A stretch of DNA of 64,000 nucleotides from Aphelocoma coerulescens. Taxonomy: Eukaryota > Chordata > Aves > Passeriformes > Corvidae. Location of the stretch: positions 2,234,501 through 2,298,500 of the forward strand of contig NW_027183981.1 of NCBI RefSeq assembly GCF_041296385.1. Reading direction: 5' to 3'. Below are positions 7,535 through 20,080 of this stretch, one piece after another; the stretch's first letter is position 1; each line of letters starts with the position of its first letter. The translations under genes were made by a program, and so were the position numbers. The notes beneath the pieces were generated by a model. That model had not been told where the DNA came from. It was given only the letters and a program-made list of their open reading frames with translations, and did no database searches.

Positions 7535-8599
7535 ATGTCTGTCCCGGACAAAAATCCATCATGTCCAAGGTGTCTGACCCGGTTTACTAATACGCTGGGG
7601 TTAACAGACCATCTAAAGACGTCCCATGGCTGTAATAAGATCTGGTTTAGGTGCTCTAAGTGTGGTAAACAAAATCTGAAATACCACAGTATCTCCTGTC
7701 ATGTCCCTCGGTGCAAAGGTGAAGGATTTGTGGCCCCTACGGGTAGCTGGGTCTGTGAGGTGTGCTCTAGAGGTTTTGCTACAAAGATTGGACTGGGACA
7801 GCACAAGAGGTTACAACATCCTCTTGTGTGTAATGTGGAACGGATAGCTGCCTCTCACCCCAAAGAAACATCTTTGCGGGGGGCCCATAAGAAGGTATGG
7901 ACCGAGGAGGAAGAGGCTCTCCTGAATCAATTGGTGGTTAAGTTTGCTGGTAGCAGGAACATCAATCAGCTAATAGCGGAGCACTTGCCATCTAAGACGC
8001 CAAAGCAGATTAGTGACAAAAGACGCCTTCTAGGAAAAGGTCCCTCAAAGAAAGTTCGATTTAGAGAAGGCGGGGCTGTAGGCAGAGAAGAACCTCCCCA
8101 ATCTGCTAAGGGGCAAAGTGAGGGACGCTTGGTGCTCCACTATCATGATATCATCAAGCTGAAGCTATCGGCCGGCGAGTTCACCGTGTGTCAGGAGGCC
8201 TTTGAGAAAATAATGCAGGGGCAAGATCCGCAATCAGTGGTGAACGAAGTGTATGAGAAGTTTCGGGATAGCCAGGATAGGCTTAACCATAAAGTGTCTA
8301 AGCCGCGAAGGCCCCGGGGGCCTCGAGGCCAAAAAGCATCCGGGGTGACAACTAAACGGATGCAGAAAAGGGCCGTTAAGCGAGGAAAATATCTGAGATA
8401 TCAGAGGTTGTTTCAGATACATAGAGGGAGGTTGGCACGGGTTATTTTGGATAACACGGAAGCCCTGCAGTGCCAAATACCATCTGGTGTTATCCACAGT
8501 GCACATTTAAAGAGAGATGGGAAACATCTGTCTGTTTTAGTGGTCTTGAATCCTTCCCAGTATATAGGGAGGCGGATAACACCATGTTTCGAGACCTGA
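7535..8599 (+). CDS. R2 three-zinc-finger/Myb ORF (unit 2)
   Basis: Uninterrupted 354 codons, protein identical to unit 1. Confidence 0.87.
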   Translation: MSVPDKNPSCPRCLTRFTNTLGLTDHLKTSHGCNKIWFRCSKCGKQNLKYHSISCHVPRCKGEGFVAPTGSWVCEVCSRGFATKIGLGQHKRLQHPLVCNVERIAASHPKETSLRGAHKKVWTEEEEALLNQLVVKFAGSRNINQLIAEHLPSKTPKQISDKRRLLGKGPSKKVRFREGGAVGREEPPQSAKGQSEGRLVLHYHDIIKLKLSAGEFTVCQEAFEKIMQGQDPQSVVNEVYEKFRDSQDRLNHKVSKPRRPRGPRGQKASGVTTKRMQKRAVKRGKYLRYQRLFQIHRGRLARVILDNTEALQCQIPSGVIHSAHLKRDGKHLSVLVVLNPSQYIGRRITPCFET

Positions 8600-9805
8600 T
8601 TTCAGAGAGAGACTGGTAAGAACTTGAATGAGATGTGTAAAACCTCCGCTCCTGGGCCAGATGGGATTGCTCTGGGTCATCTTATTAAAATAGACCCTAA
8701 GTTCTCCCAGTTGACAGAGATCTTCAACCTCTGGCTTGCCACCGGAACTTTACCGGACGCGCTGCGGGACTGCCTGACAGTTTTGATACCCAAGTCATCC
8801 AATGAGGAGAAACCTGGTGATATCAACAACTGGAGGCCTATCACCATTGCTTCAGTGGTGTTTAGGTTGTTCTCCAGGATCGCGAATGCGAGACTGGCCC
8901 GTGCATGTCCCATTAACCCCAGACAACGGGGTTTTATCAGCGCATCAGGCTGTTCTGAGAACCTTAAGCTGTTACAGCTTTTGGTTAAGAAGGCAAAACA
9001 GGAACATAGAAGTTTGGGGGTGGTATTTGTGGATATTGCCAAGGCATTTGATACCGTTTGCCAGCAGCATATTATAGCTGGTTTGGTTAAGAGGGGAGTT
9101 GATTCCCATATAATCCATCTAATTGGTGAGATGTACAGGAATATTAAGACGTACATCGTCGCCAAGAATGGGAAAACAGACCCCATTAACACCTGCTCCG
9201 GTGTTAAACAGGGCAACCCAATGTCACTTTTGTTATTCAACCTGGCGCTGGATCCTCTCCTATGTAAACTGGAAACGGAAGGGTGTGGATTCCATCTTGG
9301 TGGATTTAAGATTACGGCCATGGCCTTCGCAGATGATCTGGTGCTTCTGAGCGACTCATGGGAAGGCATGTGTTATAACATCAAAATTTTGGAGACCTTT
9401 TGTGAGCTTACTGGTCTCCGAACTCAAGAAGAGAAATGCCACGGCTTTTACATCAAGCCGACCAAGGACGCGTATACCATCAGTGACTGTCCTGCTTGGC
9501 AAGTTGGAGGGACTCCCCTCAACATGATCAACCCGGGAAGCTCAGAGAAATATCTTGGCACACAGATTGACCCTTGGACCGGTTTCGCTGATCCTGGCCT
9601 TCCTACGAAACTTGAAGAATGGCTTCATCGGATTGGTAGCGCACCACTTAAACCTCTTCAGAAAGCCGATAGGACATATACCATCCCTAGACTGATATAT
9701 CTGGCTGACCATACCAATGTAAAAACTGGGCTCCTCGAATCCCTTGACTTGATGATAAAAAAAATCGGTCAAGGAGCGGCTTCATCTCCCAACTTGTACA
9801 TGTGA
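8600..9805 (+). pseudogene. R2 RT fragment (unit 2)
   Basis: Identical protein to unit 1, preceded by the shared TGA. Confidence 0.92.
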
Positions 9806-10652
9806 TGCCATCCTGTATTCGAGATTTAAAGACGGAGGGCTGGGGTTTATCAAATTGGCGGCGCTTATACCTAGTATTCAAGCGCGAAGATTGCACAGAT
9901 TAGCTCAATCTTCGGATGGGACCTTGGTTTCTTTTTTGAAGGGTGAACATCTAGAATTGATACATGAGAAATTATGGGTTAAAGCTGGGGGTGTACGAGA
10001 GTCCGTCCCCCAAATTTGGGACCCCATCCCATTGATGGAAGTCGCTAGCGAGGGGAGTGAAGCCTTGTCTGAGTGGGAGGCACCACGTTCCAAGCTTCGC
10101 CTTCCTAGGCCCTGTGACTGGCGGAAGGTGGAATTCAATAAATGGAAACATCTGGTTGCCCAGGGCCATGGGATCGAAAATTTTGAGAATGATAAGATCA
10201 GTAATGACTGGTTGATGCATTACCGCAGCATCCCTCACAGAAAACTCATAACGGCGCTGCAATTAAGAGCGAAGGTCTACCCCACTCGGGAATTCTTAGC
10301 AAGGGGTAGACACGATGTCTGTGTTCGATCCTGCAGACACTGCGGCGCCGAATATGAATCAGCGTCCCATGTCATCGGAAAATGCCCAATTACTCAGGAC
10401 GCCAGAATTAAAAGGCATAATTTCATCTGCGAAACCCTTAGCCGAGAAGCTAAGAGGGAGAATTGGACGGTTTTCCAGGAGCCGCATTTGAGAGATGAAG
10501 AAAATGAGTTATTTAAGCCTGATTTAATCTTTGTGAAGGATGCTAAGGCACTTGTAGTGGACGTAACAGTGAGATACGAGCACAGCAATTCTTCACTGAA
10601 AGGGGCCGCTGTGGAGAAGGCAAAAAAGTATCCTTCTTCCACAGATTTGTGA
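9759..10652 (+). pseudogene. R2 endonuclease fragment (unit 2)
   Basis: Identical protein to unit 1, with knuckle and nuclease core. Confidence 0.91.
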
Positions 10653-11716
10653 CCTCACTAATGTAACATCTGTAGAGTTCACTGGTTTCCCCTTAGGAGC
10701 GCGGGGGAAATGGTATGAGAGGAACTCTGAATTGCTACAGGCCTTGGGACTCTCTAAAACGAGGCTAGGGAGACTAGCCCGGGCCCTGGCATCCAGAGCA
10801 CTCTTCTCTTCTGTAGATATCGTACATATGTTCGCAAGCAAAGCCAGATTGTTTGTACCTTTACAATAAAGGCCCCTTCCCTGAGTGGTTCGAGCTGGAC
10901 AGTGGAATTGGTTTTGGGTGGGAGGGGTTCACCCGTCATAACGCGTCTTGCCCATATTTGGGCTACAAATTTGGATTCGACCAGGTGGACGGGCCACCTT
11001 TACTTAACCCAGAAAAGAAACATACCATTTTATATGTTTATTAAATAGCCATAGTTACTAACTGGGCATAGCTGCAGAGGTCGCACCTCCTCGTGGTCCC
11101 GCCGGATACCCGTAAGGGTAACTAAGTCGACCTCTGCCCCAGTGTGAGTGAGGGGGTAATATCTCCCCTCCCTATTGCTGGACTCGCCACCCAGTGGTAG
11201 ATTCACAAATCGCAGAAACAAATTTATTGGCGCAGCTATTTGCTGTTGCCCAAAGCCTTGTCCACGGGCATTAGTTGGACACAGTCTGCAGGTTGGTCGA
11301 GGGTTCCACCTGCAGACTCTGACAACCCTCTTTTAGATTTGACCAAACGCCATCTCGGTCTTGACAATGGTACAATCTGTGGCTTTGCGGTACGTGTCTA
11401 CGGCCACCCAAACTGACCCTTTAGATCTGTGGGTTAGAGAGGCCAGAATTCCACCACTATCTGTGGTGTTAGAGGAGGAAAGAATCAATCTTGTACCTTT
11501 GGAGTTTATAAACTCCAAAGTTGCTCTTGAAGTTGGGAGCCATCTGGGTAACACCGCAGATTGTCTGGCTGTATTTCCTGAACCTTATGAAATCTTGCCC
11601 TTTGGGCTGGTTCAGGAAGAAATAAATGGGTGTGAAACAAGAGAAATAGAGGAGCCAATGACACCTGGGACTCCTCCGGGATCAGAGGGGGCGGAACAAT
11701 TACAGGAACTCCTGTT

Positions 11717-12781
11717 ATGTCTGTCCCGGACAAAAATCCATCATGTCCAAGGTGTCTGACCCGGTTTACTAATACGCTGGGGTTAACAGACCATCTAAAG
11801 ACGTCCCATGGCTGTAATAAGATCTGGTTTAGGTGCTCTAAGTGTGGTAAACAAAATCTGAAATACCACAGTATCTCCTGTCATGTCCCTCGGTGCAAAG
11901 GTGAAGGATTTGTGGCCCCTACGGGTAGCTGGGTCTGTGAGGTGTGCTCTAGAGGTTTTGCTACAAAGATTGGACTGGGACAGCACAAGAGGTTACAACA
12001 TCCTCTTGTGTGTAATGTGGAACGGATAGCTGCCTCTCACCCCAAAGAAACATCTTTGCGGGGGGCCCATAAGAAGGTATGGACCGAGGAGGAAGAGGCT
12101 CTCCTGAATCAATTGGTGGTTAAGTTTGCTGGTAGCAGGAACATCAATCAGCTAATAGCGGAGCACTTGCCATCTAAGACGCCAAAGCAGATTAGTGACA
12201 AAAGACGCCTTCTAGGAAAAGGTCCCTCAAAGAAAGTTCGATTTAGAGAAGGCGGGGCTGTAGGCAGAGAAGAACCTCCCCAATCTGCTAAGGGGCAAAG
12301 TGAGGGACGCTTGGTGCTCCACTATCATGATATCATCAAGCTGAAGCTATCGGCCGGCGAGTTCACCGTGTGTCAGGAGGCCTTTGAGAAAATAATGCAG
12401 GGGCAAGATCCGCAATCAGTGGTGAACGAAGTGTATGAGAAGTTTCGGGATAGCCAGGATAGGCTTAACCATAAAGTGTCTAAGCCGCGAAGGCCCCGGG
12501 GGCCTCGAGGCCAAAAAGCATCCGGGGTGACAACTAAACGGATGCAGAAAAGGGCCGTTAAGCGAGGAAAATATCTGAGATATCAGAGGTTGTTTCAGAT
12601 ACATAGAGGGAGGTTGGCACGGGTTATTTTGGATAACACGGAAGCCCTGCAGTGCCAAATACCATCTGGTGTTATCCACAGTGCACATTTAAAGAGAGAT
12701 GGGAAACATCTGTCTGTTTTAGTGGTCTTGAATCCTTCCCAGTATATAGGGAGGCGGATAACACCATGTTTCGAGACCTGA
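11717..12781 (+). CDS. R2 three-zinc-finger/Myb ORF (unit 3)
   Basis: Uninterrupted 354 codons, protein identical to unit 1. Confidence 0.87.
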   Translation: MSVPDKNPSCPRCLTRFTNTLGLTDHLKTSHGCNKIWFRCSKCGKQNLKYHSISCHVPRCKGEGFVAPTGSWVCEVCSRGFATKIGLGQHKRLQHPLVCNVERIAASHPKETSLRGAHKKVWTEEEEALLNQLVVKFAGSRNINQLIAEHLPSKTPKQISDKRRLLGKGPSKKVRFREGGAVGREEPPQSAKGQSEGRLVLHYHDIIKLKLSAGEFTVCQEAFEKIMQGQDPQSVVNEVYEKFRDSQDRLNHKVSKPRRPRGPRGQKASGVTTKRMQKRAVKRGKYLRYQRLFQIHRGRLARVILDNTEALQCQIPSGVIHSAHLKRDGKHLSVLVVLNPSQYIGRRITPCFET

Positions 12782-13987
12782 TTTCAGAGAGAGACTGGTA
12801 AGAACTTGAATGAGATGTGTAAAACCTCCGCTCCTGGGCCAGATGGGATTGCTCTGGGTCATCTTATTAAAATAGACCCTAAGTTCTCCCAGTTGACAGA
12901 GATCTTCAACCTCTGGCTTGCCACCGGAACTTTACCGGACGCGCTGCGGGACTGCCTGACAGTTTTGATACCCAAGTCATCCAATGAGGAGAAACCTGGT
13001 GATATCAACAACTGGAGGCCTATCACCATTGCTTCAGTGGTGTTTAGGTTGTTCTCCAGGATCGCGAATGCGAGACTGGCCCGTGCATGTCCCATTAACC
13101 CCAGACAACGGGGTTTTATCAGCGCATCAGGCTGTTCTGAGAACCTTAAGCTGTTACAGCTTTTGGTTAAGAAGGCAAAACAGGAACATAGAAGTTTGGG
13201 GGTGGTATTTGTGGATATTGCCAAGGCATTTGATACCGTTTGCCAGCAGCATATTATAGCTGGTTTGGTTAAGAGGGGAGTTGATTCCCATATAATCCAT
13301 CTAATTGGTGAGATGTACAGGAATATTAAGACGTACATCGTCGCCAAGAATGGGAAAACAGACCCCATTAACACCTGCTCCGGTGTTAAACAGGGCAACC
13401 CAATGTCACTTTTGTTATTCAACCTGGCGCTGGATCCTCTCCTATGTAAACTGGAAACGGAAGGGTGTGGATTCCATCTTGGTGGATTTAAGATTACGGC
13501 CATGGCCTTCGCAGATGATCTGGTGCTTCTGAGCGACTCATGGGAAGGCATGTGTTATAACATCAAAATTTTGGAGACCTTTTGTGAGCTTACTGGTCTC
13601 CGAACTCAAGAAGAGAAATGCCACGGCTTTTACATCAAGCCGACCAAGGACGCGTATACCATCAGTGACTGTCCTGCTTGGCAAGTTGGAGGGACTCCCC
13701 TCAACATGATCAACCCGGGAAGCTCAGAGAAATATCTTGGCACACAGATTGACCCTTGGACCGGTTTCGCTGATCCTGGCCTTCCTACGAAACTTGAAGA
13801 ATGGCTTCATCGGATTGGTAGCGCACCACTTAAACCTCTTCAGAAAGCCGATAGGACATATACCATCCCTAGACTGATATATCTGGCTGACCATACCAAT
13901 GTAAAAACTGGGCTCCTCGAATCCCTTGACTTGATGATACAAAAAATCGGTCAAGGAGCGGCTTCATCTCCCAACTTGTACATGTGA
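12782..13987 (+). pseudogene. R2 RT fragment (unit 3)
   Basis: As unit 1 but with one Lys-to-Gln change near the end, from A to C at 13940 in the homopolymer; the frame is still broken. Confidence 0.92.
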
Positions 13988-14834
13988 TGCCATCCTGTAT
14001 TCGAGATTTAAAGACGGAGGGCTGGGGTTTATCAAATTGGCGGCGCTTATACCTAGTATTCAAGCGCGAAGATTGCACAGATTAGCTCAATCTTCGGATG
14101 GGACCTTGGTTTCTTTTTTGAAGGGTGAACATCTAGAATTGATACATGAGAAATTATGGGTTAAAGCTGGGGGTGTACGAGAGTCCGTCCCCCAAATTTG
14201 GGACCCCATCCCATTGATGGAAGTCGCTAGCGAGGGGAGTGAAGCCTTGTCTGAGTGGGAGGCACCACGTTCCAAGCTTCGCCTTCCTAGGCCCTGTGAC
14301 TGGCGGAAGGTGGAATTCAATAAATGGAAACATCTGGTTGCCCAGGGCCATGGGATTGAAAATTTTGAGAATGATAAGATCAGTAATGACTGGTTGATGC
14401 ATTACCGCAGCATCCCTCACAGAAAACTCATAACGGCGCTGCAATTAAGAGCGAAGGTCTACCCCACTCGGGAATTCTTAGCAAGGGGTAGACACGATGT
14501 CTGTGTTCGATCCTGCAGACACTGCGGCGCCGAATATGAATCAGCGTCCCATGTCATCGGAAAATGCCCAATTACTCAGGACGCCAGAATTAAAAGGCAT
14601 AATTTCATCTGCGAAACCCTTAGCCGAGAAGCTAAGAGGGAGAATTGGACGGTTTTCCAGGAGCCGCATTTGAGAGATGAAGAAAATGAGTTATTTAAGC
14701 CTGATTTAATCTTTGTGAAGGATGCTAAGGCACTTGTAGTGGACGTAACAGTGAGATACGAGCACAGCAATTCTTCACTGAAAGGGGCCGCTGTGGAGAA
14801 GGCAAAAAAGTATCCTTCTTCCACAGATTTGTGA
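13941..14834 (+). pseudogene. R2 endonuclease fragment (unit 3)
   Basis: C to T at 14357 is silent (Ile ATC to ATT). In this unit the frame-3 TAA preceding the fragment is changed to TAC, but two TGA codons just upstream remain. Confidence 0.91.
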
Positions 14835-15898
14835 CCTCACTAATGTAACATCTGTAGAGTTCACTGGTTTCCCCTTAGGAGCGCGGGGGAAATGGTATGA
14901 GAGGAACTCTGAATTGCTACAGGCCTTGGGACTCTCTAAAACGAGGCTAGGGAGACTAGCCCGGGCCCTGGCATCCAGAGCACTCTTCTCTTCTGTAGAT
15001 ATCGTACATATGTTCGCAAGCAAAGCCAGATTGTTTGTACCTTTACAATAAAGGCCCCTTCCCTGAGTGGTTCGAGCTGGACAGTGGAATTGGTTTTGGG
15101 TGGGAGGGGTTCACCCGTCATAACGCGTCTTGCCCATATTTGGGCTACAAATTTGGATTCGACCAGGTGGACGGGCCACCTTTACTTAACCCAGAAAAGA
15201 AACATACCATTTTATATGTTTATTAAATAGCCATAGTTACTAACTGGGCATAGCTGCAGAGGTCGCACCTCCTCGTGGTCCCGCCGGATACCCGTAAGGG
15301 TAACTAAGTCGACCTCTGCCCCAGTGTGAGTGAGGGGGTAATATCTCCCCTCCCTATTGCTGGACTCGCCACCCAGTGGTAGATTCACAAATCGCAGAAA
15401 CAAATTTATTGGCGCAGCTATTTGCTGTTGCCCAAAGCCTTGTCCACGGGCATTAGTTGGACACAGTCTGCAGGTTGGTCGAGGGTTCCACCTGCAGACT
15501 CTGACAACCCTCTTTTAGATTTGACCAAACGCCATCTCGGTCTTGACAATGGTACAATCTGTGGCTTTGCGGTACGTGTCTACGGCCACCCAAACTGACC
15601 CTTTAGATCTGTGGGTTAGAGAGGCCAGAATTCCACCACTATCTGTGGTGTTAGAGGAGGAAAGAATCAATCTTGTACCTTTGGAGTTTATAAACTCCAA
15701 AGTTGCTCTTGAAGTTGGGAGCCATCTGGGTAACACCGCAGATTGTCTGGCTGTATTTCCTGAACCTTATGAAATCTTGCCCTTTGGGCTGGTTCAGGAA
15801 GAAATAAATGGGTGTGAAACAAGAGAAATAGAGGAGCCAATGACACCTGGGACTCCTCCGGGATCAGAGGGGGCGGAACAATTACAGGAACTCCTGTT

Positions 15899-16963
15899 AT
15901 GTCTGTCCCGGACAAAAATCCATCATGTCCAAGGTGTCTGACCCGGTTTACTAATACGCTGGGGTTAACAGACCATCTAAAGACGTCCCATGGCTGTAAT
16001 AAGATCTGGTTTAGGTGCTCTAAGTGTGGTAAACAAAATCTGAAATACCACAGTATCTCCTGTCATGTCCCTCGGTGCAAAGGTGAAGGATTTGTGGCCC
16101 CTACGGGTAGCTGGGTCTGTGAGGTGTGCTCTAGAGGTTTTGCTACAAAGATTGGACTGGGACAGCACAAGAGGTTACAACATCCTCTTGTGTGTAATGT
16201 GGAACGGATAGCTGCCTCTCACCCCAAAGAAACATCTTTGCGGGGGGCCCATAAGAAGGTATGGACCGAGGAGGAAGAGGCTCTCCTGAATCAATTGGTG
16301 GTTAAGTTTGCTGGTAGCAGGAACATCAATCAGCTAATAGCGGAGCACTTGCCATCTAAGACGCCAAAGCAGATTAGTGACAAAAGACGCCTTCTAGGAA
16401 AAGGTCCCTCAAAGAAAGTTCGATTTAGAGAAGGCGGGGCTGTAGGCAGAGAAGAACCTCCCCAATCTGCTAAGGGGCAAAGTGAGGGACGCTTGGTGCT
16501 CCACTATCATGATATCATCAAGCTGAAGCTATCGGCCGGCGAGTTCACCGTGTGTCAGGAGGCCTTTGAGAAAATAATGCAGGGGCAAGATCCGCAATCA
16601 GTGGTGAACGAAGTGTATGAGAAGTTTCGGGATAGCCAGGATAGGCTTAACCATAAAGTGTCTAAGCCGCGAAGGCCCCGGGGGCCTCGAGGCCAAAAAG
16701 CATCCGGGGTGACAACTAAACGGATGCAGAAAAGGGCCGTTAAGCGAGGAAAATATCTGAGATATCAGAGGTTGTTTCAGATACATAGAGGGAGGTTGGC
16801 ACGGGTTATTTTGGATAACACGGAAGCCCTGCAGTGCCAAATACCATCTGGTGTTATCCACAGTGCACATTTAAAGAGAGATGGGAAACATCTGTCTGTT
16901 TTAGTGGTCTTGAATCCTTCCCAGTATATAGGGAGGCGGATAACACCATGTTTCGAGACCTGA
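15899..16963 (+). CDS. R2 three-zinc-finger/Myb ORF (unit 4)
   Basis: Uninterrupted 354 codons, protein identical to unit 1. Confidence 0.87.
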   Translation: MSVPDKNPSCPRCLTRFTNTLGLTDHLKTSHGCNKIWFRCSKCGKQNLKYHSISCHVPRCKGEGFVAPTGSWVCEVCSRGFATKIGLGQHKRLQHPLVCNVERIAASHPKETSLRGAHKKVWTEEEEALLNQLVVKFAGSRNINQLIAEHLPSKTPKQISDKRRLLGKGPSKKVRFREGGAVGREEPPQSAKGQSEGRLVLHYHDIIKLKLSAGEFTVCQEAFEKIMQGQDPQSVVNEVYEKFRDSQDRLNHKVSKPRRPRGPRGQKASGVTTKRMQKRAVKRGKYLRYQRLFQIHRGRLARVILDNTEALQCQIPSGVIHSAHLKRDGKHLSVLVVLNPSQYIGRRITPCFET

Positions 16964-18169
16964 TTTCAGAGAGAGACTGGTAAGAACTTGAATGAGATGT
17001 GTAAAACCTCCGCTCCTGGGCCAGATGGGATTGCTCTGGGTCATCTTATTAAAATAGACCCTAAGTTCTCCCAGTTGACAGAGATCTTCAACCTCTGGCT
17101 TGCCACCGGAACTTTACCGGACGCGCTGCGGGACTGCCTGACAGTTTTGATACCCAAGTCATCCAATGAGGAGAAACCTGGTGATATCAACAACTGGAGG
17201 CCTATCACCATTGCTTCAGTGGTGTTTAGGTTGTTCTCCAGGATCGCGAATGCGAGACTGGCCCGTGCATGTCCCATTAACCCCAGACAACGGGGTTTTA
17301 TCAGCGCATCAGGCTGTTCTGAGAACCTTAAGCTGTTACAGCTTTTGGTTAAGAAGGCAAAACAGGAACATAGAAGTTTGGGGGTGGTATTTGTGGATAT
17401 TGCCAAGGCATTTGATACCGTTTGCCAGCAGCATATTATAGCTGGTTTGGTTAAGAGGGGAGTTGATTCCCATATAATCCATCTAATTGGTGAGATGTAC
17501 AGGAATATTAAGACGTACATCGTCGCCAAGAATGGGAAAACAGACCCCATTAACACCTGCTCCGGTGTTAAACAGGGCAACCCAATGTCACTTTTGTTAT
17601 TCAACCTGGCGCTGGATCCTCTCCTATGTAAACTGGAAACGGAAGGGTGTGGATTCCATCTTGGTGGATTTAAGATTACGGCCATGGCCTTCGCAGATGA
17701 TCTGGTGCTTCTGAGCGACTCATGGGAAGGCATGTGTTATAACATCAAAATTTTGGAGACCTTTTGTGAGCTTACTGGTCTCCGAACTCAAGAAGAGAAA
17801 TGCCACGGCTTTTACATCAAGCCGACCAAGGACGCGTATACCATCAGTGACTGTCCTGCTTGGCAAGTTGGAGGGACTCCCCTCAACATGATCAACCCGG
17901 GAAGCTCAGAGAAATATCTTGGCACACAGATTGACCCTTGGACCGGTTTCGCTGATCCTGGCCTTCCTACGAAACTTGAAGAATGGCTTCATCGGATTGG
18001 TAGCGCACCACTTAAACCTCTTCAGAAAGCCGATAGGACATATACCATCCCTAGACTGATATATCTGGCTGACCATACCAATGTAAAAACTGGGCTCCTC
18101 GAATCCCTTGACTTGATGATAAAAAAAATCGGTCAAGGAGCGGCTTCATCTCCCAACTTGTACATGTGA
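16964..18169 (+). pseudogene. R2 RT fragment (unit 4)
   Basis: Identical protein to unit 1. Confidence 0.92.
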
Positions 18170-19016
18170 TGCCATCCTGTATTCGAGATTTAAAGACGGA
18201 GGGCTGGGGTTTATCAAATTGGCGGCGCTTATACCTAGTATTCAAGCGCGAAGATTGCACAGATTAGCTCAATCTTCGGATGGGACCTTGGTTTCTTTTT
18301 TGAAGGGTGAACATCTAGAATTGATACATGAGAAATTATGGGTTAAAGCTGGGGGTGTACGAGAGTCCGTCCCCCAAATTTGGGACCCCATCCCATTGAT
18401 GGAAGTCGCTAGCGAGGGGAGTGAAGCCTTGTCTGAGTGGGAGGCACCACGTTCCAAGCTTCGCCTTCCTAGGCCCTGTGACTGGCGGAAGGTGGAATTC
18501 AATAAATGGAAACATCTGGTTGCCCAGGGCCATGGGATCGAAAATTTTGAGAATGATAAGATCAGTAATGACTGGTTGATGCATTACCGCAGCATCCCTC
18601 ACAGAAAACTCATAACGGCGCTGCAATTAAGAGCGAAGGTCTACCCCACTCGGGAATTCTTAGCAAGGGGTAGACACGATGTCTGTGTTCGATCCTGCAG
18701 ACACTGCGGCGCCGAATATGAATCAGCGTCCCATGTCATCGGAAAATGCCCAATTACTCAGGACGCCAGAATTAAAAGGCATAATTTCATCTGCGAAACC
18801 CTTAGCCGAGAAGCTAAGAGGGAGAATTGGACGGTTTTCCAGGAGCCGCATTTGAGAGATGAAGAAAATGAGTTATTTAAGCCTGATTTAATCTTTGTGA
18901 AGGATGCTAAGGCACTTGTAGTGGACGTAACAGTGAGATACGAGCACAGCAATTCTTCACTGAAAGGGGCCGCTGTGGAGAAGGCAAAAAAGTATCCTTC
19001 TTCCACAGATTTGTGA
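18123..19016 (+). pseudogene. R2 endonuclease fragment (unit 4)
   Basis: Identical protein to unit 1. Confidence 0.91.
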
Positions 19017-20080
19017 CCTCACTAATGTAACATCTGTAGAGTTCACTGGTTTCCCCTTAGGAGCGCGGGGGAAATGGTATGAGAGGAACTCTGAATTGCT
19101 ACAGGCCTTGGGACTCTCTAAAACGAGGCTAGGGAGACTAGCCCGGGCCCTGGCATCCAGAGCACTCTTCTCTTCTGTAGATATCGTACATATGTTCGCA
19201 AGCAAAGCCAGATTGTTTGTACCTTTACAATAAAGGCCCCTTCCCTGAGTGGTTCGAGCTGGACAGTGGAATTGGTTTTGGGTGGGAGGGGTTCACCCGT
19301 CATAACGCGTCTTGCCCATATTTGGGCTACAAATTTGGATTCGACCAGGTGGACGGGCCACCTTTACTTAACCCAGAAAAGAAACATACCATTTTATATG
19401 TTTATTAAATAGCCATAGTTACTAACTGGGCATAGCTGCAGAGGTCGCACCTCCTCGTGGTCCCGCCGGATACCCGTAAGGGTAACTAAGTCGACCTCTG
19501 CCCCAGTGTGAGTGAGGGGGTAATATCTCCCCTCCCTATTGCTGGACTCGCCACCCAGTGGTAGATTCACAAATCGCAGAAACAAATTTATTGGCGCAGC
19601 TATTTGCTGTTGCCCAAAGCCTTGTCCACGGGCATTAGTTGGACACAGTCTGCAGGTTGGTCGAGGGTTCCACCTGCAGACTCTGACAACCCTCTTTTAG
19701 ATTTGACCAAACGCCATCTCGGTCTTGACAATGGTACAATCTGTGGCTTTGCGGTACGTGTCTACGGCCACCCAAACTGACCCTTTAGATCTGTGGGTTA
19801 GAGAGGCCAGAATTCCACCACTATCTGTGGTGTTAGAGGAGGAAAGAATCAATCTTGTACCTTTGGAGTTTATAAACTCCAAAGTTGCTCTTGAAGTTGG
19901 GAGCCATCTGGGTAACACCGCAGATTGTCTGGCTGTATTTCCTGAACCTTATGAAATCTTGCCCTTTGGGCTGGTTCAGGAAGAAATAAATGGGTGTGAA
20001 ACAAGAGAAATAGAGGAGCCAATGACACCTGGGACTCCTCCGGGATCAGAGGGGGCGGAACAATTACAGGAACTCCTGTT

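Larger units (their letters stand above)
6864..11045 (+). mobile_element. R2 unit 2
   Basis: Complete 4182-bp unit. Leader ORF 7185-7577, C-terminal tail 10630-10869, ribozyme 6892-6955. Private variants: G to C at 6882 (junction, upstream of the ribozyme) and A to G at 7134 (hairpin arm, wobble-compatible). Confidence 0.94.
11046..15227 (+). mobile_element. R2 unit 3
   Basis: Complete unit. Leader ORF 11367-11759, tail 14812-15051, ribozyme 11074-11137. Variants: A to C at 13940 inside the A8 run (Lys to Gln in the RT frame), and C to T at 14357 at a CpG, a change shared with unit 11. Confidence 0.94.
15228..19409 (+). mobile_element. R2 unit 4
   Basis: Complete unit. Leader ORF 15549-15941, tail 18994-19233, ribozyme 15256-15319. 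No private variant noticed. Confidence 0.94.
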